A DNA stretch of 64,000 nucleotides from Astrothelium macrocarpum (lineage: Eukaryota > Ascomycota > Dothideomycetes > Trypetheliales > Trypetheliaceae): NCBI GenBank assembly GCA_021030915.1, contig JAGEMR010000003.1, positions 434,001-498,000 of the forward strand, written 5' to 3'. Position 1 is the first letter of the stretch, and each line of letters opens with the position of its first letter. Made by a program: the position numbers and the translations under genes. A model generated the notes under the pieces. That model was not told the origin of the DNA, ran no database searches, and was given only the letters and a program-made list of their open reading frames with translations. This document shows positions 35,236 to 48,294 of the stretch, in pieces.

Positions 35236-35750
35236 CTATATATTATTCATGCAATATACGATGACGATGGATCTACTTACGAGCTTTCGGCTGACATTTG
35301 CTTATCAGCTTCTCATATATAAAATTTTGAGAAATTAATGACGATATTGGCAGCTACATTCTTCGTTTTCTCTCTCTCGATAACTTTCGCGTTTCCTTGC
35401 ACCATCCTGGCATGCATTTCATGCGAGCACTCTATGCAACCACTTTAGCTTCTATCGACGTGACGCGTCGCACGGCTGGACTTTGGAATTCACGAGCTTG
35501 CCAGCCATGGGAAGGAGTCGAACAATCGAATCTCCCTTGCCCGCGCCCTTTCCTCTTGATAACTTTTCAAAAAATTGGATTGTTTCAACGACAGTGATGA
35601 CCTGGATTCAATTCTGAATTTCTTGGCATGAAATTGCCATGCCCATCCTTTAGCTCTGCTCCAACTACCACAGCTCTAATCTACAATACTTTGCAAATTT
35701 TTGTTGCTAATACGAACATAACAAGAACCACGGCTCTTTGACTGCCAAAG
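35236..35750. other. intergenic
   Basis: 515 bp, no recognised feature. A TTCGA-containing stretch near 35510 superficially resembles part of a tRNA but does not fold. Confidence 0.5.
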
Positions 35751-37014
35751 ATGGCACCAGAGAAAAGGTTGATGACCAAGAAATCTTTCGCTCTTCGCAT
35801 GGCACGCCTAGGGGCAATGTCCTTTCGTGCAATCTTCTGGCTTGCCCTAATAAACCTAATCTTGAGCATTTCCATACTGTCTCTGAAATCCTTTGATGAT
35901 ACCATCCTCATCTGCCTGATCCTGAGTCTTTCTGTGGTGAGTAGTGATATTGTAGTTAGTGGACTGTCAGAATTCAATCGAGCTGATTGTAAAACTAGTC
36001 TACTATATCCATAGCGCACGTCATGCTACATTGTCTCATGAACAAACGCCGCGAAGTACTGCCAACGCGAAGAAATTCCTGCCTTCAGATGGTATCTCAC
36101 AGCTTCATGCAGCCTGCTCTTGCGCTTTGTGTCCCCTTGCTCTGTGCGCTAGGTATAGACTTAGTGTTGATGGCAAAAAGCGCTCTCTTCCTTATACAAC
36201 AATCCGACCAGTCGAGCAAATGGAAAGCACAGACTACACGAATCAGAGTCTTCGTAACCGTTGACCTTAATGCCATAGTCTTGTACGCTTTCGCCCCTTG
36301 TCACACCCCTACCTCCACTAACTCGATTCCAGCACAGCATCTTGCATCTTCTTCATCACCCACGCCCACTCCACCACCTCCTTCTCCCCAACCCTGTTCG
36401 GTCCCCTCCTCCCCAGCCACCGCACCAGCACCATCCTCCCCTCGCACAACCCCAAATCCTCCTTCTCCACCACCACCTCAACCACTATCCACCACTCCCT
36501 TCCCCGCACCCACACCACCACCACGTCCTCCCCCTTCGAAACGCGCCTCTACCACGCCGGCCTCGGCATCCACACCTCCCCTCCCCCTTCTTCCTCCGCC
36601 TGGCGCGCCATCCACCCGCCGCTCCACGCCTTCCACCACGCGCCGACCGTGCGCGCCGTCGCCCCGAGCCTGCGCGGCGCCAGCAGCCACGGCAGTCTGC
36701 GGTCGTTCCGGAGCGTGGGCGCCTGCGCGCGCACACCGACGCCTGTACGTAGCGTATCCTCTTCGTCGTCGGCGGGCTCGTCGATGGTGTCGAGTCCGCT
36801 GCGCGAGGTGGTGGGTGTGGATGAGGAGCTGGGCGTGTTGGATCTGAAGGCTGTCGTGGTGGGCTTGGAGGAGGTGCATCCTGCGGTGAGGGAGATGAGG
36901 GAGGGGACGGGAGATGGGGTGGTGCCGAGGATTCCGGAGGTGGAGATGGTGGGTGGGATTGCGTGGCCGTTGGAGTGGGGTGATGAGGTGGGAGGTCTGG
37001 GTGTTGAGTGTTGA
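35751..37014 (+). CDS. four-helix membrane protein with Ser/Thr-rich tail, unknown
   Basis: Exons 35751-35936, 35999-36282 and 36333-37014 give 383 aa. Introns are GT-AG; the second contains a good ACTAAC branch site. A basic N-terminus is followed by four hydrophobic stretches: AIFWLALINLILSISIL, TILICLILSLSV plus the start of exon 2, PALALCVPLLCALGIDLVL, and VTVDLNAIVFTASCIFFI. Intron positions fall in helices 2 and 4 and the joins restore them, which supports the model. The C-terminal 220 residues are Ser/Thr/His-rich then acidic, probably cytosolic. GC-rich codon use in exon 3 produces long open frames on both strands. The four-helix plan resembles MARVEL-type fungal proteins, but I see no signature. 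Confidence 0.7.
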
Positions 37015-37650
37015 TGGTGTGGTGGTGCGATTTGATGGGAAATAGCGGGCGCTGGGGAAAGAGGAATCTTGACATTGCTGAATTATATTTGAAGGCCTCT
37101 CGGGTGACGCCAGCTGTGGGTGAGTATGAGGCTACGAGTTGATATGAGGAAATGGTCAATTGGAAATGTTTTATGAGAAAATTTGGTGCTAGAGCGGTAA
37201 TGACATGACGACTTCAAAACGTTTTTGGCGAGGTAGAGTCGGATGATGGTACTAAGAGCCGCTCATTTCTTTATGTTTCGATAACGAGTATTGGTGCAAA
37301 TCTTTAGCAAACAATAGAATGTTCAAAGTGGTAAAGGCAGCTGGAATTGCGGCCTACAATGGGCTAAAAAAGGGGAGAGCGGTATGTACATGAAAGAATT
37401 CTATTAAATAGTCAAGACATCTTGCATACCTTAGTTAGCTTCTCCTTTGCTGCCTCAAACTGATAATTTCGTGTAGCAAGCTCGCTCGTCATCTTGAACA
37501 TTCTTGAGACGCTAATCTTATATCAACAAAGTATTGTTCAATTGTACAATGTCTATGTACGCAATAAAAATGTATTCCTTTATCGCCCGGTATTGACAAT
37601 GTTGTGAACTCAGTGACATGTGTTGGTGCGCAGGGTTCGGATTGCTCCTG
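37015..37650. other. intergenic between convergent genes
   Basis: 636 bp between two 3' ends. Nothing recognised. Confidence 0.5.
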
Positions 37651-39221
37651 TTATTCTAACCTGGTTTTCGATAATGCAGACCCATTTGACGCGTGTTGCC
37701 TGGCTGGTTGTTCAATGGCATGGACCTTCATATCAGTACCGACCCAAAATTTCTTTCCTCTCCAATTGACAGTGACTCCACCAAAAAATGCAACGAACCA
37801 AATGGGAAATGCTAAAAGTTCGCGCCCTAGCCAAGCAAGAAGCCAGCTTCCGATAGGACGTCTTGGTTTGTTAGCCAGGGGCCGAGCGAACTCAGGGGTA
37901 TTTTGACACTTTTCGATGGACGAGCCTGAGTGCAGCTTCAGATAGAGCGTCCGATCGAAAATGACCCAACATATGACGTGAACTGCGCAGAAAAGCCAGA
38001 ACACCCTCCAAGACGAAGATAACCCAAAGGTTTGATGCAGCCAGGGAAACGCTGTAAAGGCATATGCCCCATAAAAGGAGCTCATAATACTCTCGGTGCC
38101 CGGTTCCACAAGCGTTGCGAGCGTAACTGTAAATTTTCTGACCCTGAGCCAGCGAATTCTTCGGCCAATGTAATCCACAACACTCATTCCCATCATTGGC
38201 TGAACTGCAAGATCGCCGAAAACCAGCGCATGTTTACCCCAGGACTCGCCTTGAACCTCCTCGGGAACCTGCTTCTTCCATAACAGGTCGCCGATTAAAT
38301 GATCCTCGCAGATATTAACAGAAAAGTAGTCGAGCCCCGGAGGAAGGGCTGAACCGGAAGAGGTAAGATAATCCAAATGCGATCGACGGAACATTGTCGA
38401 TTTGCCAACTATACAGGGAGCAATGAGAACAGTGTTAATGGCGGTATAAAACTTTGCATGAGAAGAGGCCATAAATAATTCTTCAAGTGATCCACCGCCA
38501 ACTTTTAATAAGGTACCAAATGTTGATGAAGATGATAATTGGGGCTTGCCGTTAGATTTTGCGTGTCCTGAGTTGATTCCAGGAGTCACATCAACGACTA
38601 CCGGTAGCTGGTGGACGAATTTGAACTTGCGAGGGCCGGTATATCCACAAAGGGTGTCGACCATTCGGCCAAGGACGCCCGGCGCAACCCAGACATTACA
38701 ATCAATAATCCAGATAACATCGCCCTTGGACTCTCTATATGCGCGGCTCATATTTCGGATCTTCGGATTTGGTCCAAGTCCGCGCTGTTCTGGAGATCCA
38801 TCTTGGAGAGCCGGGTCTTGATCCTCAACTAGCAATCGTGCATCAAAGTCGGGAAAGTCTGCCAACAGACGTTGAATTACCGGAACGGCAGGATCATCAA
38901 GAGACGAAACGCACAAACAGATTTCGACTTTCCGATGTGGATAAGTTTGCCGAAAAGTTGCAGCGAGGCATTCGTATAGATTTGGCTCCGGACCCTTCAC
39001 TGGTCTGATGATTGTGATGTGCGGGACATCTTCGTACCTGCAAGAAACTGATTTCGCAGACGCTTTTGGAATCGAGTAATGGCGTTGACTGGAGTCAAAG
39101 TAAGACAGAATGCTGGTTTTAAGTCATTGCAGACGTACATTTGTGTGTAGCCGACAATACATACAACGACAACGGCTATGTACCAAACGAGACACAACGA
39201 AGCAACAATTTCGGCAAGCAT
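37651..39221 (-). CDS. ceramide glucosyltransferase (GT21)
   Basis: Transfers glucose from UDP-glucose to ceramide to make glucosylceramide at the Golgi/ER. Exon 1 (39221-39139) encodes an N-terminal membrane helix (LAEIVASLCLVWYIAVVVV). A 101-bp intron leads to exon 2 (39037-37651), giving 489 aa. Exon 2 begins with VPHITIIRPVKG, the GT21 start. Further motifs are the D1 region VEICLCVSS, IIDCNVWV (D2), VNICEDHLIGDLLW (D3) and GRRIRWLRVRK, the (Q/R)xxRW motif. Two or three C-terminal membrane helices follow. Filamentous fungal glucosylceramides affect polarity and sensitivity to plant defensins. It shares a divergent promoter with the MFS gene. Confidence 0.93.
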
Positions 39222-40145
39222 TGACGCATCAAGTCGTCCTTCGTTCTTGCCAAAGAATGCATAGGAAAGTCGATAAGCAGAAAATCAGCAAACGTGTTAT
39301 TTGGAATCTGGAACACGATTTTTAAGCTTGCAACTTTTAAAGTCGGATTTTCGGTACGGCCCCTTCCGGTTGAGACTTTAATTTTAGCATGCTCTGCAAT
39401 CTTGTTCCAGCATCTATTCTGCAACACATTGATGGCCGTTTGGACTCGTTCGCAATGCTTTTCGCTCTTTCCTGGTGAGATTAAAGTAGTAGACTCTCCT
39501 CTCGCAAGACCCTCCGTGTCAATTGAGTGCATAGCCTACGCCATACATACCTCAGCAACCCCATGATTGGCCGCTCATGCCTACAACCCAGAAGCTATTC
39601 TAGCGCATCGCGCTTGATCCGACAGCCTCATCTCACAAGATTTTTTTTTTTCTTTTCATTAGTAGCAGTCTAGCAAGGGTACAGTCTCGATGCGGCTCTT
39701 GGTATCAATCGCCACGCGACAGGCCAAGCCGCCCTCCTCGAACTACCGATGACGGAAGGCGGGAGAAAATGTGCGCGTGCGCGTGCCAGGGAGCTTTCCC
39801 CATGGGCATGCGTAACATTGCGGGGATCTTGAGCCCTTTGCCTTTCTCAATCACAGTTTTTCCAATCCTTGGGCCCTTTCTATCTCTCAACACTACGAAA
39901 AAAAGATTTGCACTCAGGTGGATTGGGAGCTAGTATAATTGATAGGCTTCCATACCAAACAAGCTCAAAGTTTTCCGCAAGTTCCGCAGAACAAAGCGTA
40001 CCTAACGGTTGTGCTACCAGTTCTTATGATCTTCGGTCAAAGCTGTCTAGATTGAGTACTCCTTAGGCGGTATTGAAACACCAACGATTAAAAATTTGGT
40101 TCACCTATTAGCGACGCCCAACATTCCTAGACCCGCGCACACACC
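39222..40145. other. intergenic, divergent promoters
   Basis: 924 bp. Includes a long T run near 39640. No other element recognised. Confidence 0.5.
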
Positions 40146-41992
40146 ATGGGCTTCTTCAATAAAGAGGCGCACCCTGCGCCTACTACTCCCAGTCTAGAGA
40201 ACGACGTCAGGCCTACTGACAACGAGATTGATGTAGAGAAAATGTATGAGACAGTCAATCTCGAGAATGCGCCGGCTGCTTTACCACAGGAACGACCTCA
40301 AATCGATCGTGATATGGAAAAAAGGATATTGAAAAAACTCGACTGGAATCTAGTGTCTCTCGTCACTTTCCTCTGTCAGTTCCAACTCGGTTTTCATCCC
40401 CTTCAAAAAATCTTTTTTTCTAACCGTGGAATCAGATCTTCTCTCTTTCCTTGATAGATCCAATATCGGAAATGCTGAAATCGCCGGCATGAAACAAGAT
40501 CTGAAGCTGACAGGCGATCGCTACGATTGGCTCCTGACCATCTTCTACATCCCCTATATCCTTGGCGAATTTCAGACTTTCATGTGGAAAGTTTTACCGA
40601 CTCATTGGTGGGCTTCCTTTATCGTGCTTGCCTGGTAAGTAGAGGCTTCTGACATCCTTTTCTCCCTGATCGTCTATCTACAAATTACTCATACACACTT
40701 CTACAGGGGTATCATCGCCTCAGCCCAAGCCGCAGTGAAGACCTGGCAAGGCGAAATGGCTCTTCGCTTCCTCCTCGGATTCTGTGAAGCTGGATTTGGA
40801 CCTGGAATTCCCTATCTTTTATCATTCTTTTATCTTAGACACGAAATCGGCTCGCGGATAGGTGTGTTCCTGGCCGCTGCTCCTCTTGCCAACACCTTTG
40901 CGGGAGCTCTTGCTTATGGCATCACTTCCGGCCATCCTTCTTTTGCGAAATGGCGTGTGCTGTTTCTTGTCGAGGGCTTGCCAACTATTGTCATGGCCAT
41001 CATTACCTTCTTTGTCATGCCCAATGGCCCGGCAAATGCGTGGTTTCTCAACGAAGAAGAGAGGCACATTGTTCGAGCCCGAACTGTTAGACAGGTTGGA
41101 GAGGGTGAAAAACGGACTGGCGGCCTTGAATGGCGCTCTTTGTTGGAAGGTGTATTCGATGCAAAGAATTGGTTTACAGCTGTAAGTTCTAGCCCTTCCA
41201 TAGCGATGCACATGGTGAGGCATAATGAAAGTGTAACAAAGCTAATCGAAAGCCTTATGCAGCTCATGTACTTTAGCTGTAATGTAAGCTTCAGCTCGCT
41301 GCCCGTCTTTCTGCCAACAATCCTTACACAAAGTATGTATATCAAATCTGGACTTTGATGCACAGGATAGAACACTGACTTTTTGCCCAGTGGGTTTTAG
41401 CGCAATCAATGCTCAAGGACTCACAGCCCCTCCTTATTTCTTGTCTTGGCTCGTTACCATGGGCTCAGCATGGATTGCTGATCGGACGATGCAGCGCGGT
41501 CTGACCATAATGGTTCTTTCAGCCATTGGTGGTATAGGTTATATCATCCTTGCAACATGTACCAGTGTTGGAGCTCGGTATTTTGGCGTCTTTCTCGCCG
41601 CGTCTGGAGTCTTCCCAGCTATCGCTAACATTCTGCCCTGGACCGTCAATAATCAGGGCAACGATACACGTCGTGGACTTGCTTTCGTCATCTTGAATCT
41701 CGTTGGCCAGTGTGGACCATTACTTGGAACGCGAATCTTTCCGACGAATGACGAGCCACGATATATCAAAGGCCAGAGTATTTGTGCTGCTTTCATGTTC
41801 TTCACTACTTTTTTGGCGTTCGGATTGAGGTTGCTATTGAGTTGGGAGAATAAGAAATTCGACAAGAAGTATGGAACCTTGGAGGAGCAAGATAATAGAG
41901 CTGGACTTGGGGGAAATGATGCAGATGAGAAGCTTGCTACTACTGAGGTTGCTGAGGAGAATTATGGACCGAGATATCGGTATATTTTGTAA
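40146..41992 (+). CDS. MFS transporter, anion:cation symporter (allantoate permease/Dal5-like)
   Basis: Exons 40146-40374, 40436-40634, 40707-41181, 41263-41332 and 41391-41992 give 524 aa. The N-terminal 70 residues are hydrophilic. TM1 runs into FLYLLSFLDRSNIGNA, the hallmark of this MFS subfamily, followed by YDWLLTIFYIPYILGE, RFLLGFCEAGFGPGIPYLLSFFY and PWTVNNQGNDTRRGLAF. About 12 membrane helices are expected. Relatives import organic acids such as allantoate, nicotinate, pantothenate or biotin precursors with protons; the substrate here is not predictable. Intron joins restore helices and motifs. Confidence 0.93.
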
Positions 41993-43281
41993 AATTCTTG
42001 CCAAATTTGTTGGAAGGTAAGCCAGTGGGTAAAACATATAGTCACTATGTAGACCCAAGAATAATACTTGACTGATCAGTCAAGTAGACTCTTCCAAGAA
42101 AAGCCTTTGTGTTTTGCATGTCATTGCCGCCTAGCTTGAAATATTTTCTTCTCAACCTTTAAAATACAACTATTAGTAACGTCCACCCTCCCGCAAACTA
42201 CCCCAGATCATGTGTACTGAAATTGGCGACGGCTTCCTATATCAAGCCTCGAAGGGAAATCTTATCCCCCCATTTCGACTACTATAGATCTAACCAATAC
42301 CAATGCCCACCTATTAAGCCTGTAAACACATTCTCATCTCAATGATCGGGGATCAAAGTTACCAGAAGTTCCAGATTTTTTTTTTTCCATATCGACAGCA
42401 AGGAACAACAGCAAAACCGCACAGAATTGATGTTCGCGAGTATAAGGTAATCTGGACCTCAAGGCTAGTAGCACGATGATGTTTCCGTTATATCAACCAT
42501 TCCAAATTCGCTCTCAGTCTTCACGACCAAAAAGTCAATTACTTCCAACTTTCATTAGTATTCTTCGATGATATTCCAAAGCACCTTAGTGTCCTTCCTT
42601 GTGCGGACTCCCATGACGAAACACAAGTCAGATCAAGTGAGTACCTGTGAATGGTAGTGGACCAAACTAGCGTAGGGTACCAGTATCCAGGACTTTTGAG
42701 GGAGAGTACCGCCAGAATGAACCATAGATTGGCGATGATTCATATTTGTTCCCACGGGAATTGACATGGCTATTCCAAAACAGCCTATGAAAGTAAACAA
42801 ACCTTGGCACAAGTTATTGCTGCAGAGATATATAACCCAAGGATCTTGCAATTTTTTCGCAGTCTCGGTTGCAGCAACGAAAAACCCTACTGTCGTACGA
42901 TTGGACGCCAGAATACGTCCAATAACAACAGCACTGGTGCAGACCATCCACAGCATTGTTGGGGAGTCCTCGAGAATTTTGATTTAGGATGAAAACGAAG
43001 AGTTAGATCGTCTCTTGCAGTGAAGGCTGATCTTGCAGCCAAGGTGTTAGAGCTAGCCTACCAGCCTTGCCGTGAGAACCCTGTTGGAATGCCACGGACT
43101 TAATCCACGCTTGGAAAGCCCGCCAATTCATTTACTCGATTTGACCTTCCTGCCTCACCTTTGACCCTATTTGTGTTCCTATACTGTAATTGAGTTCTCT
43201 TGGGCACGACACTGACCTCCTGGCTGCGCAGCGCTTGGCCCTAATCGGTATTCGCCCTTCTGCCCGTGCGATTTCGCAACC
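41993..43281. other. intergenic
   Basis: 1.29 kb between the MFS gene and TAF12. Carries a T run near 42376. A 107-codon minus-strand frame (42633-42956) has no motif. The last 100 bp are pyrimidine-rich, as expected of a promoter. Confidence 0.5.
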
Positions 43282-45324
43282 ATGAGCAACCCCGGACAAG
43301 GCCAGCAGGCCGCCGGCAAAGACTCGTTCGTTACTCTAGAAGAAGTCGAGTCCATCAAGAATGCCAAGGGTGATCAGAAGAATCAGATGATTGTATATCT
43401 AAAGAATCTCAATGAGAAGATCCAGAGTACTCCCGAGGGCTCTCCAGAACACCAAGGGCTCGTTCAGAAGCTCAAAGAGTTTACAGCGAGGCTCAGATCG
43501 CAGCTTTACAAGCAACAACTATCAGAGCATGCTCAGCAAGCTCAGAATCGTGTAGTCCAGCAAGGACAAGTCAAATCGCAGCCCTCCCAGGGCCAACAGG
43601 GACAACAAGGACAGCAAGCTCAGCAGGGCCAGCAACAGGCCGGTCAGACCACAGCGCAGCAGCAAGGGCAAGCAAATCAGTACTCTGCTGAGGTTTTGAC
43701 AAGGGCTAGGAACCTCCAGGTCCCCTTCCCGTCAGAGATGTCGCCAGCCGATGCGCAGAAGTACGTGCAGGAACAAAAGAAACAGTACGCCACATTATTG
43801 AACAACCTTGAAACTGCGGAGAAGGTGAGGCAGCAAGGAATGCAATCGATAGAACAGAAACGAAGTCAAGGACAAGATGTGTCTCCGGAAATGAGCAAAG
43901 TGGCAAAAGCAGAAGATTTCCTGCGAAAGACAAAAGCAAATATTGAAGCCTTTGAGCGCAAACAAATGGAGAACCGGGCACGGCAACAAGCTGCCCAGCA
44001 GAACTCGGCGACTACAAGCTCAGGTACACCCCAAGGACAGCAAAAGTTGTCTCAGCAAGCTCGTCCGAACCAACCAGGGCAAGCTGTGGGAGAAAGCGCG
44101 ATGAACGCAGCATCTCCTACGCAACAGCAACAGTCATCACAGCATCATCAGCAACAACCGTCGCAACAGGCGAGTAATCATACCCCGCAAGGACAGCAAC
44201 AAATATCTCAGCAGAGTCTGTCGCAGCAAAATGCTAACCCTAATGCCGCCCGCCCATCTCTCAACATCCAGCAAGCAAACCAAGGCAAGCCAGTATCACA
44301 AGCTTCACCTCACACTCAGACCTCACACAATGCCACCGGCACCGGACCGGGTGGCGTCCAAGCTCTGACTCACGAAGCGGCCATGAGCGCCGCTGCCCGC
44401 TCCTACTCTGCACAACAACAAGCAGCAGCTTTACAGCAGCAAAGCGACAGCGGCAATCAAGCTCCCTCCAGCTCAAGCAGCCAAGGGCCATCAAGCCAGC
44501 CACAACAACAATCACAGCAACAGCAGCCAGGTCGTCAAACGCAAACCCCGCAGTCCGGCGGCAGCGCACCACCTCCACTGCAAAGTGGGAGCAGTCTCGG
44601 TAGCGGCACCGCCAGCAACAACAACGTACGCTTTCCGATCCCCAAGACACTCAACACGACACAGCCAGTACCGGTCCAGATGGCTCCTGCGCGTCCAACG
44701 ATGGGAGGGCCTGTGAGTGGGGCACCAGGGATGATGGGACAACCGGCGATGCAGAAGCATCCTGGCTACATCTTGGAGGGAGAAGGTGATCGAGTGTTGA
44801 GCAAGAAGAAGCTGGATGAGTTGGTGAGGCAGGTGACTGGGGGCGGAGAGGGCCCTGGGGAGAGTTTGACGCCTGAGGTGGAGGAGGTGAGTTTTGAGCA
44901 TCTCTTTACTTTGCCTAGATTTCCAGAGAGTAGAAGACGGATTACGATGCACCTGGCCCTGCTTGCTGTCCACTCACTACATGTATCGTCTTGAGAGACA
45001 CTTTCGTCTGCACGTTACGTCTGTTGTCTCGAAGGACTATCATCACTAACATAATACCCGATGAAGGCGGTCTTGCAAATGGCCGATGACTTTGTCGATA
45101 ACGTCGTCACCGCTGCTTGCCGCGTCGCCAAATTGCGCTCCTCGGCTACGCTCGACATCCGCGATCTACAGCTTATCGTCGAACGCAACTACAATATCCG
45201 TGTTCCCGGCTACGCGTCTGATGAAGTCCGCACTGTGCGCAAATTCCAGCCCGCCCAAGGCTGGACGCAGAAGATGAATGCCGTCCAGGCGGCCAAGGTT
45301 ATGGGGGGCAAAACTGACATTTGA
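43282..45324 (+). CDS. taf12: TFIID/SAGA subunit TAF12
   Basis: Histone-fold subunit shared by TFIID and SAGA, pairing with TAF4 or Ada1. Exon 1 (43282-44886) and exon 2 (45067-45324) give 620 aa; the 180-bp intron is long for this window and sits inside the histone fold. Residues 1-80 form a charged helical region (FVTLEEVESI, NQMIVYLKNLNEKIQ). Residues 90-490 are Gln/Ser-rich with QQGQQ repeats, an activation-type low-complexity region. The C-terminus holds the TAF12 fold: KKKLDELVRQV, then AVLQMADDFVDNVVTAACRVAKLR, then LDIRDLQLIVERNYNI. The protein ends KVMGGKTDI. The splice restores E-E-A-V-L at the family position. Confidence 0.95.
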
Positions 45325-45793
45325 ATTTGGGCTGGGTTTGAGGATTTGCAAGGCGAGTGTCACTCACTAAGGTGTTTATCAGAAATTATGGATTCAAGGG
45401 CTTGAGAGGATCGCAATGAAGGCACTGGTAGCATTAATGGAGCTGGAGGGTTCGGCTTAGATACTGATATCCTGGGGATCACCCCAATGTATTATTCCAT
45501 TATTTGAATGACCTTCCGTACACGACGGTTGAACTTTGATGTGAAGTAGAGATTTAATTCGCCACACACATTGGGGATATCCTGAATGGCAATCAGCGGC
45601 CAACATGTCTCCGATATTCTTCGATAAACGGTTATATGCCATTGATTGCTCGAACTACACCGGGGGCCTCCCAATATCGTGTACGATTGGTTTTATCTCT
45701 GCAGCTCAAGACAATGAATCCTATTCAATCATATCGGCAGACCGCCTCCAATGGCTATCATACCCATGATTGTCTATGAAACACAAGTCACCA
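45325..45793. other. intergenic between convergent genes
   Basis: 469 bp between the 3' ends of TAF12 and the rhodopsin-like gene. Nothing recognised. Confidence 0.5.
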
Positions 45794-47245
45794 TCAGAAT
45801 GCTCTCCCAGGTGGCCATCCATATTGACTCACTCTCCACTGCGATCTATCCGCAGGATTTGGATCCTCTATTACCCGATCATCCGTATCTGCAAATTCAC
45901 TGTGAGCCGGAGAGATTTTTCTTGAGTTCCGTGCTGATGGCGTCGCACAGGTCATTTCAGGGACAACCGTCTGCTGGCTCATGGTGCTGTTGCGCATGGT
46001 ATTAACCAAAGTACGGTGGCTGGCATTGTATGTTCCACTTCCATCATAAGGAATGGTGTCAAGGCGCATGCAGCGACGCGCTGGCTGATTTGAAAGCATG
46101 AGTCGAGGAAAGAAGCGGACGACGAGTGGTTTGAGTGCCATAAGGGAGGCGCAGATTATTCCTGTATTGGCTTCAACTGCAGACCAGGTGACTGCCGCAA
46201 TGCCCGATTCTGATCAAAGTCAACAATTGATATTAGTCTTTATGGCCTTCGAAAGGCTACATACCCAAATAATGGCCTTTTGAAGCCTCCAAGTGGACAA
46301 CCAGTAGTCGGACGAGAGATACAACGCATCCGCTTGAAGGTAAACAGGTCAGTATAATCACGGATGAATAAAAGTTGATAATCTCAACTTACAATCCGCC
46401 TAACAAGAAGACTAACAGCAAGGCTGTCTTTTGTCTCTTGGGTAGATTGATCGTGATGATTGTAGGCATTGGGAGAATGAGTACTGAAAAGTCCAGCACA
46501 ACATTCACAGCAGCAGTAGAGACCCAGTAGTGTTCTGCATTCATGCACCATCCCGGAACGTCAGGCTCCCAGAGCTTGCCGACCGGAGTACAGAGGAAGA
46601 TGCCTCCAAAAATTGCCCACAATGCAGCTATTGAACAGAGAATCATCAAGATCCAACAGATCCAGCGAATGGACCTCGATGAGAACACGCGAAGATATTG
46701 AAGGAGAATTGAAGCTTTGGTAAGGTTTGTTATGGTAGCATATAGGCAATTGTTTGCAATGATAAGCTGACGAGATCAATAGTCATTCCCTATAGAACTT
46801 TGATACTCAGTTCACGTACCTTTGCAAGCACCCAGATTTTCTCGTTCCTCTGGGCCTGATAGCTTGGATGTCCGCCAATCGCAACCTCTGGTCTGCTGTG
46901 AGCTCTGACGGTCTCATTGCGAGAGTATGATGGACCAAGACTTACCTGCACCAACAATTGCACACATGGCAATGGAAAGCATCTAGCCAATCAATCTCTT
47001 TGATACATTCCGATATCGTAAAGTATTATACTCACCAACGAAAATAATACGACTCCATCATCGCGACCTACGGCACGAACCAACATGAAGCGTGTGTAGA
47101 AACGAACAGCAACCACAATCGCCGCCAGTGCGGTTGTCGCAATGCTGGGTCCAAGTGACTTCCACTGAATACCCAAAGGAGCCTCAGCAGCTACTATCGC
47201 CGGAGAGCCATTACCCCAACCCATCGTGATCAAGAGCAGGTCCAC
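45794..47245 (-). CDS. PTH11/rhodopsin-like seven-helix membrane protein
   Basis: Six exons in reading order, 47245-47036, 46982-46946, 46887-46820, 46766-46393, 46332-46265 and 46209-45794, give 390 aa. One exon has only 37 nt. Family motifs of the fungal rhodopsin-type domain are visible: TRFMLVRAVGRDDGVVLFSL, then IIANNCLYATITNLTKASILLQYLRVF, FLCTPVGKLW, GWCMNAEHYWVSTAAVNVVLDF, SVLILPMPTI, LLLVFLLGG and AAVTWSAVEANTGIICASL. About seven helices are expected, with a Ser/Thr-rich cytosolic tail. Several relatives act as surface sensors in plant pathogens, but most are uncharacterised. No extracellular Cys-rich CFEM domain is present. Confidence 0.9.
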
Positions 47246-48294
47246 TCAAAACGAATAGAATGAGGATGAGTGTCAACAATGAGTTGCTAGCATGTGTGCC
47301 TAAATACAAGATGACAACAACCGCAGTGATCGGAACGGAACAAAGAAAGCCGTTACTTACCATTGCGATACGTATTGCTTACAATTGCGATTGGCTATGG
47401 AGGAATAAGAGTGGGCAGGACTTTCGATCTGACCAAAAGGCTGCACATGATATTCGGCATTCGATTGTGGACACGCAGTCCTTACAAGTGTGGAGCGATA
47501 GATATGATCGTATTACAATGAAGGGCTTTCCCATATGATCGAGAACATCGATCCCAGTGCGTTGGAAAAAAGGTACTGGGCATGAAAGGGGCGATCCACA
47601 GATGCTGTCATCTCCATCAAAGTGGAGTCAAAGTCGAGGCTCTGTTGCAGAGTGGCGTCTAATAGAGCACAAGCTCCTCTGTCGCACGGGTCTCCATAGA
47701 GCCACGGATTTTGTGCGCTGCTTCCACATGTTAACCTGGTAGACCGGATAGATGTTACTTGACTGCATTGAAAGGAGCTAATTGAATGGAACTGTGCTGT
47801 GTATCACGAGAGCCTTTGTTCTTTTGATCTGTTCTGTAATCAATTTCTGATAAACGCATGATTTTATAAACGTATTTATGTAGGATTCCTCTGACACTGG
47901 CCGCGCTAAGATGAAGAAGACATGGTCAGCTCTTAATGGAATCCCCAGATTTGCTCTTCGCATCTCCGAATCGCAGAACAGCAATAGAAGAACCAGTATA
48001 CCCCCGCAAAATGCAAGAGGCATGTTGGAGTGCTGAAATGAACTGTCTAATGGATGCGTGGAGAGAAGAGAAGAATTGGTGCGGTTGAATTTGGTGTTTT
48101 GTAACTGGGGGACCGTGCACAACTGCATAAGCCTTGCACAAAGCTCCACCGACGTCTTTGTTGCTGCCTACCAATTGATTCAGGACGATTGGGATGCTGG
48201 CTGGGGAAGCGTCCACTTGCCGATGGAGTGACTCGGACATTTATCCAACTCGTTTACCCTCATCGCCTCCGACTGAGCTATACACAATCCAGGG
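47246..48294. other. intergenic, divergent promoters
   Basis: 1.05 kb between the rhodopsin-like gene and AP-1 mu. Short frames only; no repeat or RNA gene recognised. Confidence 0.5.

Noticed and set aside
35500..35560. tRNA-like TTCGA stretch
   Set aside because: The sequence around GAGTCGAACAATCGAATC does not form a T arm with a paired stem or a matching acceptor stem on either strand.
36485..37159. 224-codon minus-strand frame
   Set aside because: Pro- and Arg-rich antisense product of the GC-rich third exon of the four-helix gene. The plus strand has coding-like third-position bias and matching splice sites.
42633..42956. 107-codon minus-strand frame
   Set aside because: Has hydrophobic segments but no family features, no exon partners and lies in the TAF12 upstream region.
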